Assembly (NCBI GenBank): GCA_017454565.1
Contig: JAFTCS010000239.1
Location: 1-8,125 of the forward strand
DNA: 8,125 nucleotides
Direction of reading: 5' to 3'
DNA from: Clostridia bacterium
Lineage (GTDB): Bacteria > Bacillota > Clostridia > Oscillospirales > Acutalibacteraceae
Positions 1 to 6,055 of the stretch are shown here, in pieces. The first letter of the stretch is position 1, and the number at the start of each line of letters is the position of its first letter. Both the position numbers and the translations under genes were made by a program. The notes under the pieces are model-generated. The model saw only the letters and a list, made by a program, of their open reading frames with translations, made no database searches and was not told the DNA's origin.

Positions 1-905
1 ACGGCAAGACCGCCTTCGAGAACGGCTTTCAGTTGAGCATAACTCTTGTCATCGCTTGAAAAGGAAAGGTCGTCTATGAAAATTATGAATTTCAGCGGTA
101 CTTCCGCAAGCTTTTCCGCAAGCAGAGGAAAGTCGGAAAGTCTGTCCTTGGGCATCTCGACCATTCTTAATCCGCGGGTATAATACTCGTTGAGTATAGC
201 CTTTACAGTGGAGGATTTTCCTGTACCCCTGTCGCCGTAAAGCAGACAGTTATTGCTCTGTACTCCGTCAAGAAAAGCTATGCTGTTGTCTACCACAAGC
301 TTTCTCTGCACGTCGTAGCTTTTCAGTGAGCTGAGACTTATCGGGTCGGGGTAGGGAACAGGCTCTATAGATTTGTTTCTCCATATAAACGCGCGGTATC
401 TTGCAAACATTCCGCATCCGTTTTTGTGGTAGAATTCGGCTAAATTGTCGATTATCTCATCCTCGTGCAGAAACTCCCTTATGGGCTGACCGCAGCTCCA
501 GCGGGGGAGATTGTTTACCACGCTTCCAAGTTCGTCACGGTAGAGATAGTCGTTCAGCAGTCTGTCGGGTGAAATCATACTTATGCGCTGTATTACCGAA
601 AGGTCACGGCGGATAGTATTAATAGTCCTTGAAGAAAGCTCATTTTCCTTTCCGGCAGCAGCGGCTCTCGAAAAGATGTTCTCATCATAGAGGGCGGTCT
701 CGGTAAGGTACCCGGAAAAATTATCTATACAGTCACGTTCGCACAGCAGGGCAACAAAATTGCCCCATGCGCGGGTAAATTCAAAAATGGGTTTGTTCAC
801 AGAGCACAGAAGCTCATAATAGGCCTTTGCCACTGTCCTTGAAGTAATACCCCTGTATACAGACAGAGAGGACATAAGCAATGCGGCTTCCTTTGCAGAG
901 TTCAT
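1..905 (-). CDS. DUF815-family AAA+ ATP-binding protein, C-terminus cut by window edge
   Basis: Translating the minus strand gives an open frame running off the left edge (301 complete codons visible). A Walker A motif GDRGTGKS lies at about residues 224-231 and a Walker B stretch FIIFIDDLSF at about 273-282. The fold order, with an N-terminal helical region of about 200 residues and then a P-loop ATPase, matches the DUF815 (PF05673) family of predicted AAA+ ATPases, usually a little over 400 residues. About a quarter or more, including sensor and arginine-finger regions, is therefore outside the window. The family's role is not established; I infer ATP binding and hydrolysis in the cytoplasm only. 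Start choice: an in-frame ATG at 914 has GGAG (915-918) directly against it, whereas the ATG at 905 has the same GGAG nine bases upstream, so 905 is preferred. A strong promoter lies just upstream and no gene precedes it, so it is the first gene of its transcript. Family assignment is from motifs and remembered family sequence, not a search. Confidence 0.88.
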   Translation of the reverse strand, partial: MNSAKEAALLMSSLSVYRGITSRTVAKAYYELLCSVNKPIFEFTRAWGNFVALLCERDCIDNFSGYLTETALYDENIFSRAAAAGKENELSSRTINTIRRDLSVIQRISMISPDRLLNDYLYRDELGSVVNNLPRWSCGQPIREFLHEDEIIDNLAEFYHKNGCGMFARYRAFIWRNKSIEPVPYPDPISLSSLKSYDVQRKLVVDNSIAFLDGVQSNNCLLYGDRGTGKSSTVKAILNEYYTRGLRMVEMPKDRLSDFPLLAEKLAEVPLKFIIFIDDLSFSSDDKSYAQLKAVLEGGLA

Positions 906-943
906 AGTATTCATCTCCGATTGGTTCTAATTTTTCAAATACT

Positions 944-972
944 ATTTTACAATGAAAAGCATCCATAGTCAA
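944..972 (-). promoter_or_regulatory. Sigma-A type promoter of the DUF815 gene
   Basis: On the minus strand TTGACT (967-972) is followed after exactly 17 bases by TAAAAT (944-949). Each box differs from consensus at one base. Transcription would begin near 937, giving a leader of about 32 nt that contains the GGAG ribosome site at 915-918. The hairpin at 977-1002 lies immediately upstream of the -35 box. Confidence 0.72.
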
Positions 973-976
973 GTCA

Positions 977-1002
977 GGGGGACTTTTGCGAAAAAGTCCC
1001 CC
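977..1002. repeat. Perfect 11-bp inverted repeat (hairpin A) of a dispersed intergenic element
   Basis: GGGGGACTTTT (977-987), a GCGA loop (988-991) and AAAAGTCCCCC (992-1002) form a perfect 11-bp stem. It is followed by a C-rich run and CCCCCGAAAACG at about 1011-1022, and nearly the same words follow a different hairpin at 1707-1735. It abuts the DUF815 promoter. There is no T-run directly after either strand of the stem, so it is not a textbook terminator. Confidence 0.75.
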
Positions 1003-1028
1003 CGACACCCCCGAAAACGTTGTTCGCA

Positions 1029-1202
1029 GCGCAGAGCCTGCGCTCCCTATTTCGCGTTCATAGTTTATTCTGACCAAAACTAAAACTATCGCGCACAATA
1101 ATTCTTTTTCAAAATCGAAAACACAAAAGTTTCGGCGCAGAGCCTGCGCACCCAATTCGCGTAGATTGATAAACAAGTGGGATACTACATTCCTCGCGCA
1201 CA
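1029..1202. repeat. Diverged tandem duplication, period about 106 bp
   Basis: Two copies start with the identical 15-mer GCGCAGAGCCTGCGC (1029-1043 and 1135-1149), a 6-bp stem with loop AGC. Each is followed by a CCC-A-TTCGCG-like stretch, and each ends with TCGCGCACA (1089-1097 and 1194-1202). The end-to-end distance is 60 and 59 bases, so the copies are collinear though the middles have diverged. No convincing reading frame with a ribosome site spans it. Together with hairpin A it fills most of the roughly 460 bases between the DUF815 gene and the 5S terminator. Confidence 0.6.
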
Positions 1203-1263
1203 GAAGTTAGTATAAATCGAGAGCGCTTTGTTACTGGTCAGGGTAAACTATTAACGCGAAATC
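1049..1263. repeat. Inverted pair of a 27-bp dispersed motif (1049-1075 and 1237-1263)
   Basis: The sequence at 1237-1263 begins GGTCAGGGTAAACTATTAAC and ends GCGAAAT. It matches the reverse complement of 1049-1075 at 24 of 27 positions. A third, looser copy in the same orientation as 1237-1263 lies at 1678-1702 (GGTCAGAATAAA, then AACGCGAA). The copies are separated by unrelated sequence, which fits a genome-wide intergenic repeat family. The stretch 1264-1366 has only small hairpins such as CAGCG-TCA-CGCTG (about 1319-1331) and no gene that I can support. Confidence 0.55.
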
Positions 1264-1366
1264 GGCACCGGCGGCAATCCAACGGCACATAGCACTCAAA
1301 GGGTAATTGTTTCTCTACAGCGTCACGCTGGCGGTCACGCACATTTTTTTATGCAGAGTAAAAAGC

Positions 1367-1397
1367 AAAAAAAAAACAACCACCCTATTGGATGGCT
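1367..1397 (-). terminator. Rho-independent terminator of the 5S rRNA gene
   Basis: On the minus strand AGCCATCC (1390-1397) pairs with GGGTGGTT (1378-1385) across an AATA loop, 8 bp with two G-T wobbles. A single G then precedes ten T residues (1367-1376) and a further T-run. It begins about 10 bases after the 5S 3' end, as expected for a short stable-RNA transcript. Confidence 0.82.
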
Positions 1398-1406
1398 GCT
1401 TTTATG

Positions 1407-1523
<117 letters not shown>

Positions 1524-1549
1524 TCATTTCGTCTCTTGACGACTTAGTT

Positions 1550-1578
1550 ATTATATCACTGTACTGCATAAAAGTCAA
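1550..1578 (-). promoter_or_regulatory. Strong promoter of the solo 5S rRNA gene, with AT-rich UP-like upstream region
   Basis: On the minus strand TTGACT (1573-1578) and a perfect TATAAT (1550-1555) are separated by 17 bases. The DNA further upstream (about 1581-1650) is almost entirely A and T, like the UP elements of rRNA promoters. The predicted start near 1543 leaves about 20 nt before the mature 5S. That leader contains a 5-bp hairpin, TCGTC-AAGA-GACGA (about 1529-1542), which could mark a processing site. Confidence 0.85.
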
Positions 1579-1677
1579 GGATTTTTTAAAATTAAATTAA
1601 TACGATTTGTAGTGAAAATATTATTATATACAATTAGTAATAAATAATTTCATCGCAGCCGAGATCTGTTTATTGCC

Positions 1678-1702
1678 GGTCAGAATAAAATAACAACGCG
1701 AA
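1678..1702 (+). repeat. Third copy of the GGTCAGAATAAA/AACGCGAA dispersed motif
   Basis: GGTCAGAATAAAATAACAAC followed by GCGAA resembles the reverse complement of 1049-1075, differing mainly in the middle. It sits five bases before hairpin B. In the other locus this motif lies on the far side of the hairpin and in the opposite orientation, so the element parts are shuffled between loci. Confidence 0.5.
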
Positions 1703-1706
1703 CAGT

Positions 1707-1735
1707 GGTGCGGGTCTCCACCGGAGACTCGCACC
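1707..1735. repeat. 13-bp inverted repeat (hairpin B), possible 3' end of mtnN transcript
   Basis: GGTGCGGGTCTCC (1707-1719), loop ACC and GGAGACTCGCACC (1723-1735) pair over 13 bp. Position 1713/1729 is a G-U wobble in plus-strand RNA but a C-A mismatch in minus-strand RNA. It is followed by CCCCGAAAACGCTGTTTG, nearly the same as the sequence after hairpin A. It lies 40 bases past the mtnN stop codon and may help end or protect that transcript, although no T-run follows on the minus strand. Confidence 0.7.
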
Positions 1736-1775
1736 CCCCGAAAACGCTGTTTGTCCTTTTCAGAGTTTCACCGAT

Positions 1776-2477
1776 TCAGGTATAAGCTTTGATATATTCG
1801 TTTATGATGCGGATAGAACGGCTGGCGGCTTCGCGGCTGAAAGTGGAGTATTCCACACCGTCATCCTCGCTGCTCATGCTGTCTGATATCGAACGCAGTA
1901 CGGCAAAGGGAATATGGTTTATGCGGCAGACCTGACCTATGCTTCCGCCTTCCATTTCGCATGCCAGAGCACCAAAACGCTCGTTAAGAGAAAGCCTTCT
2001 TTCGTTTCCGCCTATGAACTGGTCTCCGGTCGCAATTGTGCCGGTAATGTGGTTGCTTTCTCCGGCTGAATCACAGGCTTTTTCAAGGTCAGAAACCATT
2101 TTCTCGTCACAGGGAAGGTAAATTATTTTTTCATCGGGAAGGAAAAGCTCACCGGGCTGGTCGCCTATTATTGTTGTGTCCATGTCGTGCTGAACAACGT
2201 TTTTTGCTATAACGACCCAGCCTATATGTGTGTGCAGACTGGTGCTGCCGCCTATGCCGGTATTTATTATCCTGTCAGGCTTATAGCGGAGTATCATGGT
2301 CTGTGCGGTCATGGCAGCGTTTACCTTGCCTATTCCGCATTTTGCAATAACACATCCGGTGCCGCCGAGATCGCCTGCAGTATAGTTTGTTCCGCTTATA
2401 GTTTCGGTCCTGGTATTGGTCATCTCTTCAATAATGCCGTTTACCTCAATGTCCATAGCTCCTATTATTCCTATCAT
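1776..2477 (-). CDS. mtnN: 5'-methylthioadenosine/S-adenosylhomocysteine nucleosidase
   Basis: The protein has 233 residues, matching the usual length (E. coli MtnN/Pfs is 232). It hydrolyses MTA and SAH to adenine plus methylthioribose or S-ribosylhomocysteine in the cytoplasm, clearing inhibitory by-products of methylation and polyamine synthesis and feeding methionine salvage or AI-2 formation. The family signature is clear: IGIIGAMDIEV at 2-12 with E11 (E. coli Glu12), the GxGKVNAA nucleoside-phosphorylase-fold motif at about 48-55, TGDQF at 150-154, CEMEG at 173-177 with M175 and E176 (E. coli Met173, Glu174), and SISD at 196-199 with D199 (general acid Asp197). The longer frame starting at 2549 adds 24 residues with no ribosome site and would begin upstream of the predicted transcription start. 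The ATG at 2477 has AAGGATGGGAAC just before it and gives the family N-terminus. It has its own promoter and is divergent from the amylase. No luxS or other salvage gene is adjacent. Confidence 0.96.
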   Translation of the reverse strand: MIGIIGAMDIEVNGIIEEMTNTRTETISGTNYTAGDLGGTGCVIAKCGIGKVNAAMTAQTMILRYKPDRIINTGIGGSTSLHTHIGWVVIAKNVVQHDMDTTIIGDQPGELFLPDEKIIYLPCDEKMVSDLEKACDSAGESNHITGTIATGDQFIGGNERRLSLNERFGALACEMEGGSIGQVCRINHIPFAVLRSISDSMSSEDDGVEYSTFSREAASRSIRIINEYIKAYT

Positions 2478-2510
2478 TTTGTTCCCATCCTTTTTCTTTG
2501 ATATGATCGA

Positions 2511-2519
2511 ATTATACCA
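2511..2519 (-). promoter_or_regulatory. Extended -10 promoter of mtnN
   Basis: The minus strand reads TGGTATAAT (2511-2519), a consensus -10 with a TGn extension. The -35 position 17 bases upstream (TAGCTT) is poor, as is common when the extension is present. Transcription would start near 2504, placing a 26-nt leader before the ATG at 2477. This also supports that start over the upstream in-frame ATG at 2549. Confidence 0.7.
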
Positions 2520-2641
2520 TACAAACATCTTAAAAGCTACATTGTGCAAAGAATATTTTCCGTAAATAAATTTTTAAACACTGAAAAATTATTGAGTGAC
2601 TATCTGTGCAATAAGACAATAAAAACCTGAATAATAAAGCA

Positions 2642-2689
2642 TTATCCACAAACGGCAATAGCGCTATTTGTAAAAGATAACATTGCAAA
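2642..2689. promoter_or_regulatory. Palindromes and DnaA-box-like site in the mtnN/amylase divergent region
   Basis: Within the AT-rich divergent region three ordered words stand close together: TTATCCACA (2642-2650), identical to the consensus DnaA box; a perfect 12-bp palindrome AATAGCGCTATT (2657-2668); and TTTGTAA-N9-TTGCAAA (2667-2673 and 2683-2689), an inverted repeat with one mismatch. They lie about 65-115 bases upstream of the predicted amylase -35 box, a plausible place for a regulator. No protein partner can be named. A single DnaA box does not indicate an origin. I see no gene between 2520 and 2754. Confidence 0.3.
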
Positions 2690-2754
2690 TGGATTCAAAC
2701 CGTATAATTTCAATAAATTTATGTTTATTTTTTATAACTGACAGGAAATTCTAT

Positions 2755-2786
2755 TTGCAAAAACAGTTAAAAAGTGATAATATAAT
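2755..2786 (+). promoter_or_regulatory. Probable amylase promoter
   Basis: TTGCAA (2755-2760) is followed after 17 bases by TAATAT (2778-2783). A perfect TATAAT overlaps it at 2781-2786, but with a 20-base spacer. Transcription would start near 2790-2793, leaving a leader of roughly 115 nt. A second TATAAT at 2881-2886 has no -35 partner and lies too close to the ribosome site to be used. Confidence 0.55.
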
Positions 2787-2789
2787 GAT

Positions 2790-2907
2790 GTATAGCGGCT
2801 TTAAGAAAAGGCTCCTGAGAGTTTTGCACCGTATTTCAGGAAATGGTTGAAAGCTTAAAGGAACTGAGAACAGGCCGTATTATAATTTTTTGGGAGAGTG
2901 ATAAGAA
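2790..2907 (+). promoter_or_regulatory. Potentially structured 5' leader of the amylase mRNA
   Basis: Three nested pairings can be drawn by eye. P1 is GCGG (2795-2798) with CCGT (2875-2878). P2 is CTTTAAG (2799-2805) with CTTAAAG (2854-2860), perfect over 7 bp. P3 is TCCTGAGA (2813-2820) with TTTCAGGA (2834-2841), 8 bp with one wobble. P1 is followed by an A/T-rich stretch ending in six T residues (2886-2891), then GGGAG (2892-2896), the ribosome site 11 bases before the GTG start. The layout could be an attenuator or a regulatory leader, but it matches no riboswitch class I recognise and the pairings have not been tested by computation. Confidence 0.35.
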
Positions 2908-5900
2908 GTGAAAAAGCAAACAAATCCCGCTAAGAGCAGATACGGAAAAAGATCTGTTTCCGTTATTCTGACAGCTGCTCTTGCTGTGACCGCTTTTGCA
3001 GGTCTTGGAGCTGTTTCTGTACCCGTAAATGCTGCTTCCGCAGACTACGGTCTGGTAGAGAACATCCAGGATGGCGTTATACTCCATTGCTATGACTGGA
3101 AGTATACAGACATCATTGATTCCCTCGAGGACATCGCAAAGGCAGGTTTTTCAAGCATCCAGACATCACCTGTTCAGCCTTCTGTAAGTACGGGTCCCTG
3201 GTACTGGCTTTATCAGCCCCTGAGCTTCTCTGTTGCTGAAAACGGAGATCTCGGCACAGCCGAAGAGCTTAAAGAGCTTTGCGAGAGAGCAGAACAGTAC
3301 GGTATCAAGGTAATAGTTGACGTAGTAGCCAACCACCTTGCAGACAACCACGAAAACATTCAGGAAGACCTGAAGGACGACAAATACTGGCATGATCTCG
3401 GTTTCATAACGGATTATAACGACCGTCATCAGATCACAGACGGCGATCTTGGCATGAAGGACCTTGCAACCGAGAATGAGTATGTTCAGCAGGTAGTTGT
3501 AAATTACGTCAATGAACTCAAGGAAATGGGCGTTGACGGTATCCGCTGGGATGCTGCAAAGCATATTTCTCTTCCCAGTGAGGGCAGCGCTTTCTGGCAG
3601 AAGGTAACGGCATCAGGTCTGTACAACTACGGCGAAGTGCTCGACAACCCTGTAAACGGCGAAGACGGCACTGTACTTATGAAGGAATATGCCGATTATC
3701 TTTCTGTTACAGACAACAACTATTCAGACAACTTAACACGCGCTTTCTATACAGGCAAGGCTCCTAAGAATACCGACAACTGGGCAGCCAGAGGTATTGC
3801 TGCCGACAAGCTTGTATACTGGGGCGAGAGCCACGATACATATTCAAACGGCGAGAATCAGGGCAGCAACGGTTATTCACAGAACGTTGTTGACAGAGGC
3901 TATGCAGTTGCAGCCGCAAGAGAAGGTGCTGCTGCGCTCTATCTCTCAAGACCTTATGCAACAGCCAAAGACAGCATAAGAATAGGCGTAAAGGGCACAA
4001 TGCACTTTACTGCGCCCGAAGTATCCGCAGTAAACCACTTCCACAATGCAATGGTAGGCAAAAAGGACGCTTATGGCGTAACTGACAACTGCGCGGTGGT
4101 TACCCGTGAAAACGGCGGTGCCGTTCTCGTATGCGGCAAGGACAGCGGCAATGTTTCAGTAGAGAACGTAAAAGGCTATGTTCCTGCAGGTACATATTAT
4201 GATGAAGTATCCGGCAACAAGTTCCTTGTTACAGAAACTTCCATCACAGGCGTAGTAGGCGAGACAGGTATTGCTGTAATTTACGATTCACCTTATGTAA
4301 GCAAGGTATATGCAGACAAGCTTAGCGACACTGAGTTCAAAGACACTATGAATGTAACTCTCAGCGTTATAAAGGCTTCTGATGCAAAGTATACCGTAAC
4401 AGTTGACGGCGAAAACCGTATTTATGATTCCGGCAGCTTCAGTAACGGTGATGTTATTACCATCGGCGCTGAAATTCCTGAAGATTCAAAGGTTTACCTT
4501 ACTCTTACAGCAGCTCCCGAGTCTGATCCTGACAGCCAGGTAACAATGACATATACCTACAGAAAGCTTCCCGAGAGAAAGGTTCCCACCCTCAATGCAG
4601 GCGGCGTGGTTCTTGATAACTCAAAGGCTGGCTGGACGACCGTAAACGTATATGTCTATGACGAGAGCGGCTCTACGACCATCACAAACTCAACATGGCC
4701 CGGCGTTGCTATGACAGACTGCGGCGATAATTACTACAGCTATGAGCTTCCCGAGCAGTTTGCAGAGTGCAGTCACATCATGGTGATCTTCAATAATGGT
4801 GCAGGCGACCAGATCCCCGGCGCAATGCAGGATGGTCTTACAATGGCTTACACCGACCAGAAGCTTTACGACGGCACAAAGTGGGTAGACCTTGGTTCTT
4901 CCAAGCCTGTAGACCCGAAGCCCGAGCCCGAACCCGAGCCTGAGCCTGTACCCGAAGCAAAATACAATCTCAGCGTAATGGGCAGCTTCAACAACTGGAG
5001 CGAAGACATTCCCATGCAGTACATGGATGACTATTTTGTTTCAGGTAACTATGTAGCTACAATTGACGGTCTTGAGCCTGGCGATTATGAGTTCAAGGTT
5101 CGTGCAGACCGCAGCTGGGATCTCAGCTGGGGCGAATATGAGCCTGAGTATGACCGCACCCAGAACAGCCAGACAAACTGCAAGGCAACCATAACTCAAA
5201 AGGGTCAGAGACTTGTAATTATAATCAACACAGAAATGGTTTCTGACGATGCAAAGAATAATCCTGATTCTCTCGTAAACAGCGACGAATATACTTCAGA
5301 CGATGCTATTGATTACTTCCCTGTTTCTTCTTATGTATTCATTCCTGACGCTTCAGGACGTAAGTACGGTGTTGTTGGTTCTTTCAACGGCTGGGGCAAC
5401 GACATAGAGCTTACAGATAAGTTTGGTATCGGCATGTATTATGCTGCCATCAAGGACGGCCTGAAGCCCGGCGAGACCTATGAGTTCAAGGTTCGCGCAG
5501 ACGGCGCATGGGATATGAGCTGGGGCAAATATGAGAAGGACTACGACCGCACTCAGAACAGCCAGATCAACTGCAGCTTTACAGTTGCGGCTGACGCTGA
5601 CAGCGCTGAGCTTGATGTTGCTCTCTGTACGTTCCTTATGGATCCCGAGGCTTTTCTGAATATGGATTCTATAGTATACTCTCCCGATTTCACCAATGAT
5701 GATCTTGTAGAGCTCTGGCCGGTTTTGTATACTGTTGTAAACAAGTATGATCCTGTTGTGGACCCCTCACAGCCCTCTGATGAACCTTCACAGTCTTCAG
5801 ATCAGCCCTCTGATCAGCCCTCTGATCAGCCCTCACAGACAAGTGAGACATCAAAGCCGATTCCTGATCCCGGTTATGTACCTACAGCTGACAGCACACC

Positions 5901-5982
5901 TACACTTGTGATCGTTATGATCGTTATTGGTTCCGCTGCTGCCGCTTATGTACTCATCAGCAGGAAGAAGAGAGAAAGATAA
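2908..5982 (+). CDS. Secreted, membrane-anchored multidomain alpha-amylase (GH13, AmyE-like, subfamily 28) with CBM26 and two C-terminal repeat modules
   Basis: Endo-acting alpha-1,4-glucan hydrolase of 1024 residues, predicted to act on starch outside the cell. A signal peptide covers 1-42 (basic n-region, hydrophobic 18-38, cleavage probably after VNA). The GH13 barrel and domain C span about 48-460 and align by eye with Bacillus subtilis AmyE over their length: region I DVVANH (138-143), region II GIRWDAAKH (211-219) with nucleophile D215, acid/base E243 in YGEVL, and region IV ESHD (307-310) with D310. A beta-sandwich like the AmyE linker domain follows (about 463-553), then a CBM26-type starch-binding domain (about 560-660, TWPG and VIFNNG motifs). 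A PE-rich linker (669-683) leads to two homologous modules (685-817 and 818-948), each with GSFNxW and YEFKVRAD-x2-WDxSWG-x-Y-E-x2-YDRTQNSQ, resembling X25 or SusE/F-like starch-binding modules. A Ser/Pro/Gln/Asp linker (952-988) precedes VPTAD, a helix (about 998-1017) and a RKKRER tail. The GTG start has GGGAG 11 bases upstream. It is monocistronic, ending at the terminator at 6020-6055. Confidence 0.95.
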   Translation: MKKQTNPAKSRYGKRSVSVILTAALAVTAFAGLGAVSVPVNAASADYGLVENIQDGVILHCYDWKYTDIIDSLEDIAKAGFSSIQTSPVQPSVSTGPWYWLYQPLSFSVAENGDLGTAEELKELCERAEQYGIKVIVDVVANHLADNHENIQEDLKDDKYWHDLGFITDYNDRHQITDGDLGMKDLATENEYVQQVVVNYVNELKEMGVDGIRWDAAKHISLPSEGSAFWQKVTASGLYNYGEVLDNPVNGEDGTVLMKEYADYLSVTDNNYSDNLTRAFYTGKAPKNTDNWAARGIAADKLVYWGESHDTYSNGENQGSNGYSQNVVDRGYAVAAAREGAAALYLSRPYATAKDSIRIGVKGTMHFTAPEVSAVNHFHNAMVGKKDAYGVTDNCAVVTRENGGAVLVCGKDSGNVSVENVKGYVPAGTYYDEVSGNKFLVTETSITGVVGETGIAVIYDSPYVSKVYADKLSDTEFKDTMNVTLSVIKASDAKYTVTVDGENRIYDSGSFSNGDVITIGAEIPEDSKVYLTLTAAPESDPDSQVTMTYTYRKLPERKVPTLNAGGVVLDNSKAGWTTVNVYVYDESGSTTITNSTWPGVAMTDCGDNYYSYELPEQFAECSHIMVIFNNGAGDQIPGAMQDGLTMAYTDQKLYDGTKWVDLGSSKPVDPKPEPEPEPEPVPEAKYNLSVMGSFNNWSEDIPMQYMDDYFVSGNYVATIDGLEPGDYEFKVRADRSWDLSWGEYEPEYDRTQNSQTNCKATITQKGQRLVIIINTEMVSDDAKNNPDSLVNSDEYTSDDAIDYFPVSSYVFIPDASGRKYGVVGSFNGWGNDIELTDKFGIGMYYAAIKDGLKPGETYEFKVRADGAWDMSWGKYEKDYDRTQNSQINCSFTVAADADSAELDVALCTFLMDPEAFLNMDSIVYSPDFTNDDLVELWPVLYTVVNKYDPVVDPSQPSDEPSQSSDQPSDQPSDQPSQTSETSKPIPDPGYVPTADSTPTLVIVMIVIGSAAAAYVLISRKKRER
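4960..5751 (+). repeat. In-gene duplication encoding two about 130-residue modules of the amylase
   Basis: Unit 1 (4960-5358, residues 685-817) and unit 2 (5359 to about 5751, residues 818-948) are homologous over their whole length. Most conserved is a 29-residue block beginning YEFKVRAD and running through YDRTQNSQ to a closing NC (727-758 and 858-889). Each unit ends with an acidic segment containing a serine-valine or isoleucine-valine turn and a tryptophan or phenylalanine-proline-valine (TSDDAIDYFPV and TNDDLVELWPV). Because the trailing segment is duplicated as well, the repeating unit is module plus connector. Confidence 0.8.
5770..5834 (+). repeat. 12-bp coding microrepeat in the amylase wall-spanning linker
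   Basis: CAGCCCTCTGAT, encoding QPSD, is present exactly at 5770-5781, 5803-5814 and 5815-5826, with a partial fourth copy at 5827-5834. The unit is a multiple of three, so copy changes by slippage would lengthen or shorten the linker without breaking the frame. Confidence 0.85.
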
Positions 5983-6019
5983 GCATAGTTCCTGATATTC
6001 TTATCTGACTAATAAAAAG

Positions 6020-6055
6020 GAGCTGTCGGTTTCGACCGGCAGCTCTTGTTTTATT
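6020..6055 (+). terminator. Rho-independent terminator of the amylase gene
   Basis: GAGCTGTCGGT (6020-6030), a TTCG tetraloop (6031-6034) and ACCGGCAGCTC (6035-6045) form an 11-bp stem with one G-T wobble. The tract TTGTTTTATT follows. It lies 37 bases after the amylase stop codon and separates the amylase transcript from the PadR gene. Confidence 0.93.

Noticed and set aside
814..1176. 120-codon minus-strand frame overlapping the DUF815 start
   Set aside because: It runs through the repeat region and the DUF815 promoter, then out of frame into DUF815; no ribosome site or family resemblance.
1029..1263. CRISPR array or tRNA cluster in the repeat region
   Set aside because: Only two diverged copies with unequal middles, no regular spacers, and no tRNA T-loop or acceptor-stem pattern.
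2478..2549. 24-residue N-terminal extension of MtnN
   Set aside because: No ribosome site, it would start upstream of the extended -10 promoter, and the family N-terminus begins at the ATG at 2477.
2642..2650. Replication origin suggested by a perfect DnaA box
   Set aside because: Only one exact box, no cluster, no dnaA/dnaN and no clear unwinding element; a single 9-mer is expected by chance in AT-rich DNA.
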